Assembly (NCBI GenBank): GCA_022747635.1
Contig: JAKTNV010000003.1
Coordinates: 98,356,454-98,420,453, forward strand
DNA: 64,000 nt
From: Hetaerina americana
Lineage: Eukaryota; Arthropoda; Insecta; Odonata; Calopterygidae
Direction of reading: 5' to 3'
Of the stretch, positions 54,111-64,000 are shown in pieces; position 1 is the stretch's first letter, and each line of letters opens with the position of its first letter. Below the pieces are notes generated by a model. It did not search any database. It was given only the letters and a program-made list of their open reading frames with translations, and had not been told where the DNA came from. A program made the position numbers and the translations under genes.

Positions 54111-55219
54111 ATAGGTAAAAAACTGTGTTCCACCGACGACTGCATACGGTAAGGTCCAGAAGACGGAAGACTAGACGACAAAATAAATGATTGAAGACAA
54201 AGAAAGAAGTGATTTTACTCCAAATTGACTCATTATATATTCTTTTAAATATTTATTTATTGTTCATTTTAAATGAGTGCATTTTGACTAAGTTTGCTAC
54301 ACCACTGGTGGTCTAGAAAATGCAAAACAACATTTTTAAGTATAAAGATAATTTTTAAAAATGCCTTACTCGGTAAACGGATGAATTTATCTCACGCTTT
54401 CTTATTACACGTATTAGATAAAGTGTACATACATTCATCAACAAATCCTTAGCGTAAATTTAAGTGATTATTTACGTGTTGATCCACGAAGAGAAAACGA
54501 GGAAATATTTAAAAGAACATATGGTATTCATTAATTAACTAATGCATCTAGTATTTCATATATTCATTAACTAATAGTTTTAGAGAACTTTTTTATAGAA
54601 TATATTTATTTGTATGTTTATAAAACATTTAATTAAACATATTGGTTTATATAATTATTAAAGTCAATTTTTCACGGACGCCTATTGCACATTACCAATT
54701 CCATGCACGTCGTTATCTTTCACCTCTAAAATTGCTTCAAAAGGAACACATTTAATAATAAAACAGCTTGAACTTTTGCGAAAATAGCATTACTTTTGTG
54801 GAGGAATGAACTCAGACTGCTTCACAGATAGGATGCGGGCACAAAAAACCTGCACCAACATCCTTCCGAAGCTATGTACGTTCCAAAGAATGCGGAGAAA
54901 GGAAAACACAGAGGAGATTGAACCAAAATGGGAAGGAATGCGGAGTATACATAGTCTAGATACCGAGATGAGGATGTAGGCAGTGCACGGCGTAAAAGAA
55001 AAAAAAGTGACGAGGAAAGAATGGGAATGGAAGGAGGAAAGCGAGGAATAGAAGGGAAAACTTCGCTCCACCGCTGCGGGGGGAAACTCCTGGGAAAGGG
55101 CTGAGGCAAGGAAGGAAGCGCGTTCTGAAGACTGAAGAGTTGAAACCTCGTGACGTGAAATAAACGTCTTCCCGAATAGTTTATTGGCTTCCCGCTCCGA
55201 GCAATAAGGGAGTCCCGGG

Positions 55220-56060
55220 TCCTTCTTCTATGGCTTTCTCTCCTACCCTTCCCGTTCCATCCCATCCTGCTCATCCCACTTCCCTACCCGCAACCTCTCC
55301 CCTTCTTCGCGACCCCACAAAAGTCTCACCTCCCCGCACACGCCCTCACACTCGTGCGCCATCCTCAACCTCTCTCACTTTCTCTCTCTCTCTCTCTCTC
55401 TCTCTCGAGGAAACCCATTTGCTCTACCCTTCCTACTCTCAACTTACGAAGAACATTCCCGACTCCCCCTTAATCTCACTCCTCCCTGCCCCGCTTCCCC
55501 AATCTATCTCCTTGCACCCAACTTCTACCTTTTTCGCTCCCCTACCTAAGTCGTCTTCCCCCTCCATCACGAACCACAACCCGCTGCCTTTCCCCCTTCT
55601 CTCTTAGGTACAGTATTTTCCGCTTATTTCTAATCTTCAGAGGGCAGAGCTCTCGCAATTTCAATCCATCTTCCCCACACCCTCGGCCCCAGACCTACCC
55701 CTACTCCCAAACAACCCGCCACATTCCCACTCCGACCCCATCCCCAACCTTCCCTGCCCCCGACCCCTGTAGCCACTCAAACGTGTGTGAAACCCTTCCA
55801 CCCCAACCCCTCGCGAGTGCCCCCCCTTCTCACCCCGTGCCGCCCCTAGCCACTCCCCCGCAAATAAGAGGCACCCGTGGGAGTCGGGATAGCACGACGA
55901 ACGGTGGTGCCTACCCTCCGCCATTTCTCCGGCCGCAAGGGTTCACATAAACAGTGATATAATCGGAATCACTGGGTGGCGCGGAGGCGGAAGCGAAGAG
56001 TGGAGGGGCGTTTGGAGTTACGGCGGGCCGCCGAAGGGTAGAATGGGGGTAAGGGTAAGA
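55220..56060. promoter_or_regulatory. GC-rich island P: best candidate Polycomb/boundary element
   Basis: Holds a 28-nt TC run, CGCCATCCT at 55358-55366, CGCCATTTC at 55919-55927, a reverse GCCAT core at 55230-55234, and a CTCF-like GGGTGGCGC at 55974-55982. Skew is C/T-rich to about 55860, then G-rich. The combination of GAGA-type, Pho-type and CTCF-like words is the richest in the window. Confidence 0.4.
55381..55408 (+). repeat. (TC)n run of about 28 nt
   Basis: Uninterrupted TC dinucleotides, the complement of GAGAG cores, within the 55220-56060 island. Confidence 0.95.
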
Positions 56061-57059
56061 AAAACTATGCAGAGTAGGAAGCGAAAAAAAACAAGTCGAG
56101 GGAAACGGCTTGGATTAGTTTGCATGAAAGATTGTTCAGGGCAGCACGTGGAGCCCATTCCTTCTTCTGCGAGGGGTGAATTCTTCTCATTCTACATTTA
56201 AACTTTTCCTCTTTCACAGCATACGCAACTCAACGGAACGCCTGTTTTTCACGACTCCCGTTACGAGGGCGCTGGAAAATGATAGGATACTTAGGTCAAA
56301 GGATTATTTTCAAAATAAATCTTGAGAGCTTTAGTTGAGGAGGTATATCCAACACAAAATGACCGCATGTTACCCTAAAACCTTGTAGATCTCCTCAAAT
56401 GCTAGGCAGGAATTGTACATTTCTTGTATTTAATTTAGGTTTTCAATTTCATTTTTACCAGCTTCATTTCTCTTGTAAAAAAGTAGCTTTTTTCTTATTC
56501 AAGACAAGCCTGATTTCAGAAAGTACTGATCATTAATAGTTCTGAATATATTAAAATGGTTTGACGGATGACTTTTTGTTTAATGATAATTTGAAGTATA
56601 TACAATGAATAAGAATAAAATAACCCTTACAACTTTTTTAGAAGAGATATCCCAATAATATTTTAGTATGTTTGCATACTTTTTAATCCATAAACGGGAA
56701 ACGCATTTGTAATTTTTTTAATTTAATACTCCAAAATATTAAAAAACACAAAAAATCCTAACCTTTTCGACTATGATCATTGGCCTAGTTGACAATCGCT
56801 TTTCCTAACAGCAGGCCTCTACTAAATATACATATACTTCTTGTGATTTGCTACATAGATATTTTAGCCTAAACCTTATAGAATCATAGTTTTAATATAT
56901 TTCACGATATTATTTATAGCATTACATGTTTCATTTACTACTCCGGAATTCTTCATTTATACAAAGCCCTGACGTGGTATCCACCGCCAGAAGCTCTTTT
57001 ACTCCCGGAGAAAATCCAATCCAACGTGCTATCTTATCATTTTTTCGGAATTCCCCCTA

Positions 57060-57560
57060 ATTTCAAAATGTCTGGCAGAGTATTTTCCGCGAATTTTCCT
57101 TCCCCACCCCAAACTTGCATCTCGGATGGATCCTTCCGTCGCCGCCCTCTCCGCCCGAGCCCACGGCCATTCCCTCCCATTCCCGGGCCATCCCCCCCTC
57201 CGACCCATTCGTGTCTAGCCCTCCACCTCCATTACATTCGCCCCCGACCCCTCCTCTCCGATCTCCTTCATCCCCATGAGAAACACTCTCACGCCAACTT
57301 GATATTAGAATTATGTTCCCTTGGGGCCGAGATTAAAACTCATATATTTCCAACTCCCTCTTCGCGATAAATGTTCTTTCTTCCCTTCATCGTCTTTCTT
57401 CCTCAATTTCTTCCCACCCCTTTTCTTTTCCAGGCTTCCCCCTCGTGGCCAATTCCTTCCCCTCCTTCAACTACATCTACCCAAGTCCACCTTTTCCACT
57501 CTTGCAGCCATTCTTCTCCCCATCCCCATTCACCCCCTCCTCCACTATAGAATTCCACCC
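57060..57560. promoter_or_regulatory. GC-rich island Q, C/T-rich
   Basis: Pyrimidine-rich with GCCATTC words at 57166 and 57507. Coding potential looks compositional. Confidence 0.3.
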
Positions 57561-58134
57561 ACAAAACCTACTCCGCCTTCCCAGGCAGCCCTGTTGGTGG
57601 AAATCAATGTACTTTACTCCTGAAGCTATTGTGAACAGCAAAGTAAATTGAAAACATATAGGGGAAAAGATAGATAGAGGAGGCAGCATTCTTGCTATAT
57701 TTCAATCAAATTCCGCAATCGTTTCATCTCAAATACATTTTTTTAAATATAACAGAAGTAGATCCAAGTTATAATAACTGTACTCATTAAATTCTGACTA
57801 TTATTATGTATCTCATAAATTATTATTATATATCTTATAAACTATAATATATCTCATACGCTTTCAACGTATAATTGGCATAGTTTTCCACTTTAAGTGT
57901 CTAACTAGTTACTTAGGGAAGAAACGGAGAATCATTACTGTCTTTCCCAAAGCATATGCGGAAATTGTTAGAAATAATCGCGCTTGAATCTAGGGAAAAC
58001 ATAACCATGCAATAAACATGGAAAACATTGAAAAAAATAAATATAGAGTTCAATGTGATATTAAAGCAGAAAAATAAAATTCATAATTATTGACATAGTG
58101 ATTATACACAAAAATTGATTTGATGTAATTTTAG

Positions 58135-58262
58135 TTTCGCCGCGGTGCGATAGTACCGGGACATTTATTGCAAATCACCACAATGCACAAGCAGTGTGGC
58201 AGGACGAACCTACATATGGATATTGCTTCTTTTAGTGATGAAGAACCTTCAAAAGGTCAACG
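58135..58262 (+). CDS. Candidate internal coding exon, plus strand, unknown gene
   Basis: A GC-richer 128-nt block in AT-rich DNA, preceded by TGATGTAATTTTAG and followed by the near-consensus donor CG|GTAAGC. One frame is open over all 42 codons and ends HMDIASFSDEEPSKGQR. The direction is opposite to abd-A, so this would be a gene nested in its intron, or part of a transposon. I do not recognise the protein. No partner exon was identified. Confidence 0.3.
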
Positions 58263-59049
58263 GTAAGCAGTAGTACCCTATAAAATTATAACTATTAGTC
58301 TATCGTCAAAAATTTTATAGTGTAAAAGAAATAACAAAATAATAATTTCTAAACTTTGAGTTCATAAATACAGTTTACAGGGCGACTAAGGTTTATAAAT
58401 CTGAAATATTTCAGTTTACACCAATGATTCGTAAATTACATTTCTTGGGTTAATATGCAAATTGAGTTTTCCAAAATTATAAAATGAAATTGTATCTGTT
58501 TTGAAACTCATTTAAAACACTAATTAATAATGGATAACTGTTTTTAAAATCACTTCCTGTACAAATTTGGAAGATAAAATATTATCTGGATATATTTATC
58601 TCTAGCGATTACATGTGAATAAGAGATTTATATTCAAGTGTAAAATAAAATAAATGTGACTTTAAGCTAAAATACAATATTAATATACACATGGAATGTT
58701 TCTCACTTGATAACATATGTTTAAGGCTTTCAATTTACATCCAATAAATACCATAATGCGGCTAAGGAAATTTAAAGCAAAAAGAATGTTCCGAGGCTCT
58801 AAACGCTTCTAAGATACTTGTTATGTCGTAAGTAGTCTAATTAAATTCATTACTTTTGATGGAATTAAATGTGTTAAAATATACTTCAGCAAACCGACAA
58901 ATTATTTTTTTATTAACTTTACTTAAAGCGCATTCTCTGCAAAATGGTGCACACCAGAAAGGACGTTGAATATTCATTTAGATTTACAAGAGTGTATTTA
59001 GGATGTTGTTAGCGCCTTAATACCGCCGGGGACATCAATAGTGCTCAGA

Positions 59050-59400
59050 ACACAGCAGACCATGGCATCAGCGGGCGGGGCTTGCCCGTCGCACCCAACC
59101 TCGGACGCCAGTGACCCTTAACTTTCTCAATGGCTCCTTATCTCCTGCAAGAACGCGCGATAGGGAGGAATGCACACGTCCAAAAGATAAGAGTAAGCGG
59201 AGTGTGAGTGACTTCAATTGGGGGGTGGGGAACAGGGTGTTGGGAGTGAGTCGGCCTTGCCTCGCTCCATTACTCTTCCCCACTCCCTAAATATCCCTCC
59301 GTCTACCGCCAGCACGTCACTCCCCCAATCAGCACGCTCACTCTCGAGTGCGCTCTAATCTCAATCATCCTCCGTTAATCTCACCTCTTTATCTCACCCT
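59050..59400. promoter_or_regulatory. GC-rich island R
   Basis: Moderate GC, mixed skew, no coding signal. Confidence 0.2.
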
Positions 59401-60179
59401 ATGTCTTAGAAAGACACTTTCAACGCGTGTAAATTCCCCTATATGGTCCACCGTAGCTACGACTGGAGATGTTTAGCGACGCAGGTCCCGAGTACCAACA
59501 CCCAATTAATTTGATAATGCTGTTCTTATAGTCACGTTTTTCCTTTTTCGCTTTGATTTCTAAACAGAGAACAACTAAGAGGGACAAAGATGGAATTAGG
59601 GAGAGAGATTGAGGAACGATTCAAAGATGACTGACATTGTTCGTGAGTAACCCTGGTTTGACAAATAGCTTTGTTCAACTGAACGCTACAGCTTTCGATT
59701 AACGTAAACTTAATGAAACCGTTGGAAAGGTTATATATTTAATAAATCTTTTTACGAAAACATTTATAACCGAAATAAGGACATTGGAGACATCACATTA
59801 TAGTTAGCGTTTGAGTTATTCACGAAGAATACACATTGATATTGTGACCATATTTGTATGCAGTCGAGATCCACCTTTTTATGTTAGGGAAGATAAATTT
59901 TAGATAAACATCCATTGACGAAAGTCACGAATATAAAATATAATTTCACGACTGTTTTGCTTTGTTTACTGTTTGATATAGTTTAATCACCAGCAAAAAA
60001 CGCCCTCGGTCTTCAAACCAAACCCGGGGAGTTGTTTGCAGTTTATTTTCCCTTTAACAAAGTCTGGCGTGTGTGTAAGCGGATGGCTGTTACGTGTGAT
60101 TCTAAATATAAATACAAAAAAGAGTTTCGCCCATTGGCAAATGGTTAAGAGAAACAAATCTAGAGGAAAAAGGAGGCAG

Positions 60180-60340
60180 AAAAATTAGGGCGCTCCGCAG
60201 CGTTCTCCTCGACAGTTCGGCGAGACTGAGAGGCGTGGCGCGAGGCCGTGCGAGTCATCATCCCGAAGGAGTATTTGCGGTAACGAGCCAAGCGAGGAGA
60301 GAGTGGAGAATGAGAGGGGGAAGGAAGGAAGATTCCCTCC
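60180..60340. promoter_or_regulatory. Small CpG-containing island S
   Basis: Short block with several CpG and GGCGTGGCGCGAGGC (CTCF-like GTGGCGC). Confidence 0.2.
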
Positions 60341-61319
60341 GTTAAAAACAGTTGGAGGTGCGCATATATTAGGGAGGGATCAAAATAAGCGAATCTAGTA
60401 CACAGGTTGCGTACAGGAAGTAGGATTAGAATTGCTAGAATTAGAAGGAATAGACTAGCTATTACGATATGTTGAAATTATCCACAGCAAAGAAGGATGG
60501 TAGGAATTACACTGATTTCTGGTGCTTTCACCACCCAAACTATTAGAAGTCTTATTAATATATATGCTTTCCGAGGCCATGTCCTTACTGGATGCCGCTA
60601 AGGTTAATGCATGTACACTAATAATAGAAGTAATTTCTAGAATGAGTGAATTAAACACTGATCTCACATTTGCGAACTGCAATGTGAAAGAGCATTGTAA
60701 TTATTCTTAATTCTTAAGTTTTATATAAAATAAAAGAAAATATGTGCATTTAAAATGTCAAGTTATATGGTTACAAGTTCGTTCCTCAGAATATAAAACT
60801 TATCACGAGAATAAAGGGCTCAATACGAGTTGAATTGATCAGATACCATAAATAACGATAATACAAAATACGCATTAATTTCTTCTTTTCATTTTACAAA
60901 AGGATATTTTTTGCTTAAAATTATTTATATTTTTCTCTCGTACATAATTTCCCTATTTTTAATAAATTTTAATCAATTGGTGAATAATGTTGCCTGAAAG
61001 GCTCACCTCAAATATTAACATGGAATAAGCTAATCTGAAACTGTAGATGACAAAATAGCATTAAACTATTTTATTAATAATTAAAAGACGCACATTGACA
61101 AACCTACAATTCGGAAATATAATAGGGGTTACTTTTCTGTGGTAAAATCTGGCTCGTAAGGTATAAAGTAAGCGATGATAAAATATACGCAGCTGAGCCA
61201 ATTATATAAGTTCAGCATTATGACTTATGGGCCGAGATATTAGTGCTTAATACAGGATATCCGCCGATTGCTCTCCATTATGGGGTCACGAGGGAATAAC
61301 TAGAAATGATTTGGCACGC

Positions 61320-61560
61320 ACTGAGGCACGCAATGGGATAGGGATTAGCCCGCGGGTGGAGGGTGGGAGGAGAGCGGTAGCTCTGAGATTTTCGCTCTCA
61401 TTCCCTTCCTCTTTCACTCGCAGCCTCCACTCCACCCAGCCGGCGGAGTGGGCGGTGGACTGACAAGCGCCGTGATTGCGTTTTCTCCAACAGCGCACGG
61501 AGATGCCTTGCGAAAAACGCGGGGTAGGAGCTGCTATCTCGCAGCAGGTTTGTTTCGAGG
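61320..61560. other. Small GC-rich patch T
   Basis: Mixed composition, no recognisable gene. Confidence 0.2.
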
Positions 61561-62414
61561 GATTTGGCGCATCATTTCTTGGAGTCCTGGGTATAAAAGT
61601 AAATGTGAAAGAATCTTTATTCCACTTTAACCGTTTAAACCAGTCTCCAGAAATAGAGCTGGCATTCAAATCTCTTGTCATTATTTTATAGTTAACTTAG
61701 ATGTGTATGCCAAAAATTATGCGTCTTGCTGCCAGTCACATGCTTTATTTTTGAGGTTCATCTCAAAATTTTAAAAACTTATTAAAAAATAGGCAAACTC
61801 TGCTTTTTCATGTTTTATCTTTTCAACATCGTGGAAAGATTAAAATGAGATCAAATTTAATCAATTATTATTTTGGCCTGTGCGTAAGAAAACATCAAAC
61901 TCTAGAGAAACTTAAAAAAATATACTCGGGAAAATTCAATCTCAAGATCAATTATTATCTTTCGTCACATACTATTTCTCAAAATTGGACCCTGTTTAGT
62001 CGTCAATTTTCACAGATAATAATGTAAATTATAACATCGCAAGTTGAAATTAGTACAAACATTCAATAATTAAGCAATAAGTAAATCGCTAAAAAGCTAT
62101 TTTATAGTCAAAACAAAATCGCATTAACGTAATTAATGGCATTAAGAACATGGGAACCCTAATTAGCATATGTTTCCATTCAATGAGAGAATAATGTATT
62201 CAAAACAAAAACATTAATTTTATACAAAGTATTGGTTTGCCACATTTGACATCGAGTAACGTTTCGGAGTATATTATGTAGGCCCCACCTTACTAAAGAT
62301 TAGACATCTAGAGCCAGGAATTCACGGTTCTTCAGTTAACTAATCAGAAAATGTGTAGCGCATAAATTACCTAACGGTCTACCTATGTATCCTATATCAC
62401 TTCCCCAGTAAACC

Positions 62415-62655
62415 ATGCAAAAAAAGGAGCGGCTTCAGAGCAAAAGATCGATGGAGAAAGATAAACCAAGGGAGGCATGTGGAGACAACGGAGAGATAAG
62501 AAGAGTGGGTAGAGGGCACGTCAGGATGGACGGGAGGGTGGGTGGCGTTGTGAAAGAGAAATCCAACCGGACGACACACCTCCCAATAAATTCAGTTATA
62601 CGCTGCGCACAAACCGAACCTTTTATTCCGTGGTCCGCCACCCCCCTCTCTAAAA
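62415..62655. other. Small G/A-rich patch U
   Basis: Purine-rich on the plus strand, no recognisable gene. Confidence 0.2.
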
Positions 62656-63254
62656 TTATATCTTTTCCCTGAGACTACCCATTATTCAGTTCCAACAAAG
62701 AGTCGCGCTCAAATCAAGCAGTTGCATGGCCTTCTGCAGTACTTTCATCTGCACTACGTTAAACTCACGCGAGCACCCGCTTCTTCTTCCGCCGTACTTT
62801 GCATTCTTTTAATTTGAGTCCTCTTCACCGATATTGCATTAAACAAGTACTGCTTTTCTAATTATCAGACGAGGATATTCCAATATATGCGAATTGTAAT
62901 CGATCATTCTTAATTTATATCTTCGCTTTGATGAAAAAATATGGAACAAATAATTTACTACTTACCATCTATTTTCAAAAGATTAAAGTGCCCAAAAGAA
63001 AATCTGATTTCAAGCAAAGTCAGCAAGTACTATGACGTAATGATTAAATAATATCCTATGAAACTATTGACCCCTGAGTGTAACGTGATTACTACGCTGC
63101 AAATTCAACCTATAGTTTCTCGAAGGCTACTGCGGCATTATTGATCATGCTAAACACCATATTTGTAGACTATCCTTAAAACATTTTATATAAGTTAATT
63201 GTACAAATCACTATTTTAACCTGATTTCCTGGAGGGCTTGCATCTTACGTAAAT

Positions 63255-63269
63255 ACACACACACACACA
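63255..63269. repeat. Short (AC)n run
   Basis: Uninterrupted AC dinucleotides. Confidence 0.9.
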
Positions 63270-63504
63270 AAGTGTGATTAAATAACAGGTACTAATTTAA
63301 TACTTGGACATGTTTTACTTTAATATAACCAGTATAAGTATGGCTAAGTAATTTTTTTAGGAAATGGTTACTACAACAGAAATATTCTTACTACTTTTTG
63401 TCGAAATCTATCAGTGAAGAAAATTTTCGATCTATGTATATGCATAAACTACGAGCTCGTTTCCCGCAAGAATAATTCCTACCTTGTCCTAGTTTAGGGA
63501 TCAA

Positions 63505-63670
63505 TGAGGGGGATCGGGATGGTGCGATGGCTAACGTACAGGCTTCCCACCATGAGGGCTCGGGCTCAAATCCTGAAGACAAAAAATATTTTTCAGCGGT
63601 ATCCTGATTCCTAATTGAGGTGCTTTGCGGAGAAAACTTTGAGTGTTTACGACGTCCGTCGGCTGTCGGT
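63505..63670 (+). mobile_element. Probable tRNA-derived SINE fragment
   Basis: The head resembles a degenerate tRNA: GGATGGTGCGATGGCTAACG as a box A-like part, and GGGCTCAAATCC at 63562-63573 close to the box B consensus GGTTCRANNCC. A body with TCCTGATTCCTAATTGAGG follows. A related body piece, TCCTGATT then GAGGTGCTTTG, occurs near 52814-52832, which supports a dispersed family. The family name is unknown. Confidence 0.55.
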
Positions 63671-63879
63671 CACCATAAAAACTACTGCTAACTACTGCAG
63701 TTTGCTACTCTTGTTATTAGAAAACAGTCATGCCCCAGGTTATTTTCGATTTCCCACATGATACCAGCAGGACTAAAAGTTTTCCAAATAAATGCATTGA
63801 AGTTATTTAATGGATAAGTGGTGATTCAGCAAATTAAAAAAAATGTTTTTAATTTCAATAACTTTATTTTGTTGATTTA

Positions 63880-64000
63880 TTTATTCACATATACCCTGAA
63901 ATCCACCACCAGGGTGTGTGGCAGGGGGTGGATACATTCGGAATAAGTATACCCGAACATGACCCTACCGCCGTTAAATAATGTTATTATGACCCCTATT
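63880..64000. repeat. Possible repeat tail with CCACCACCAGGGTGTGTGGC
   Basis: A compact GC-richer block, with CCACCACCAGGGTGTGTGGC and then CAGGGGGTGGATAC, follows AT-rich sequence at the window edge. It looks like the end of an interspersed repeat, but it is cut by the window and no second copy was seen here. Confidence 0.25.

Larger units (their letters stand above)
49541..55219. other. AT-rich intronic DNA with islands N and O
   Basis: A further mixed-GC patch at 51930-52400 has a 103-codon open stretch on the minus strand with no recognised domain; it may be an unnamed repeat. The rest shows nothing recognisable. Confidence 0.45.
56061..63504. other. AT-rich intronic DNA with islands Q to U and one exon candidate
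   Basis: Outside the listed items only short chance ORFs were seen. An AT-rich stretch with repeated TATCTCATA/TATCTTATA words lies at 57790-57860. Confidence 0.45.

Noticed and set aside
63391..63582. Minus-strand ORF with GFEPEPSWWEAC
   Set aside because: It is the antisense of the tRNA-like SINE head.

Overview
This window is a Hox-cluster segment from an arthropod, almost certainly an insect. It carries one securely identified gene part: the 3'-terminal coding exon of abdominal-A (abd-A) on the minus strand at 19742-20211. That exon encodes the whole homeodomain, the conserved stretch after it, a 15-residue polyglutamine tract, and a C-terminus ending at a TAG stop. I found no other intact gene. 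The eukaryotic splice acceptor, AT-rich non-coding DNA, microsatellites, mariner relics and SINE-like sequence all fit an insect nuclear genome. The very sparse coding content suggests a species with large introns. I cannot name the species.

Layout. Positions 1 to about 19260 lie downstream (3') of abd-A, on the side where Ubx lies in the fly cluster. Positions 20212-64000 lie upstream and are best read as one very long abd-A intron, because the preceding exon (YPWM hexapeptide and start codon) was not found up to the window edge. Both halves are AT-rich DNA broken by about twenty GC-rich islands of 0.2-1 kb. The islands are strongly purine/pyrimidine-skewed, often switch strand of skew midway, and several hold Pho/YY1-type GCCAT cores, GAGA-type runs and CTCF-like cores. 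I read them as candidate cis-regulatory, Polycomb-response or boundary elements. This is inference.

Most interesting observation. After the abd-A TAG stop the same frame stays open for 159 more codons (19741-19265) to a second TAG at 19262-19264. The extension has about 80% GC at third codon positions. It has an acidic tract, a Pro-rich linker, and a Ser/Pro/Tyr/Phe-rich end that looks like real protein. It is a candidate stop-codon readthrough (or edited) C-terminal extension of the Abd-A transcription factor.

Mobile and repeat DNA. There is an internally deleted mariner relic on the minus strand (6305-6940) and a nearly full-length but dead mariner (33552-34776, catalytic Asp replaced by Asn at two sites). 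A 159-bp foldback retroposon with two perfect 40-bp arms sits between 12-bp direct repeats (38452-38634). A tRNA-derived SINE lies at the right end, and there are several dinucleotide microsatellites. Three weakly supported coding candidates are listed at low confidence: a plus-strand exon (58135-58262), a six-cysteine minus-strand ORF (15243-15425) and a minus-strand exon (47033-47122).
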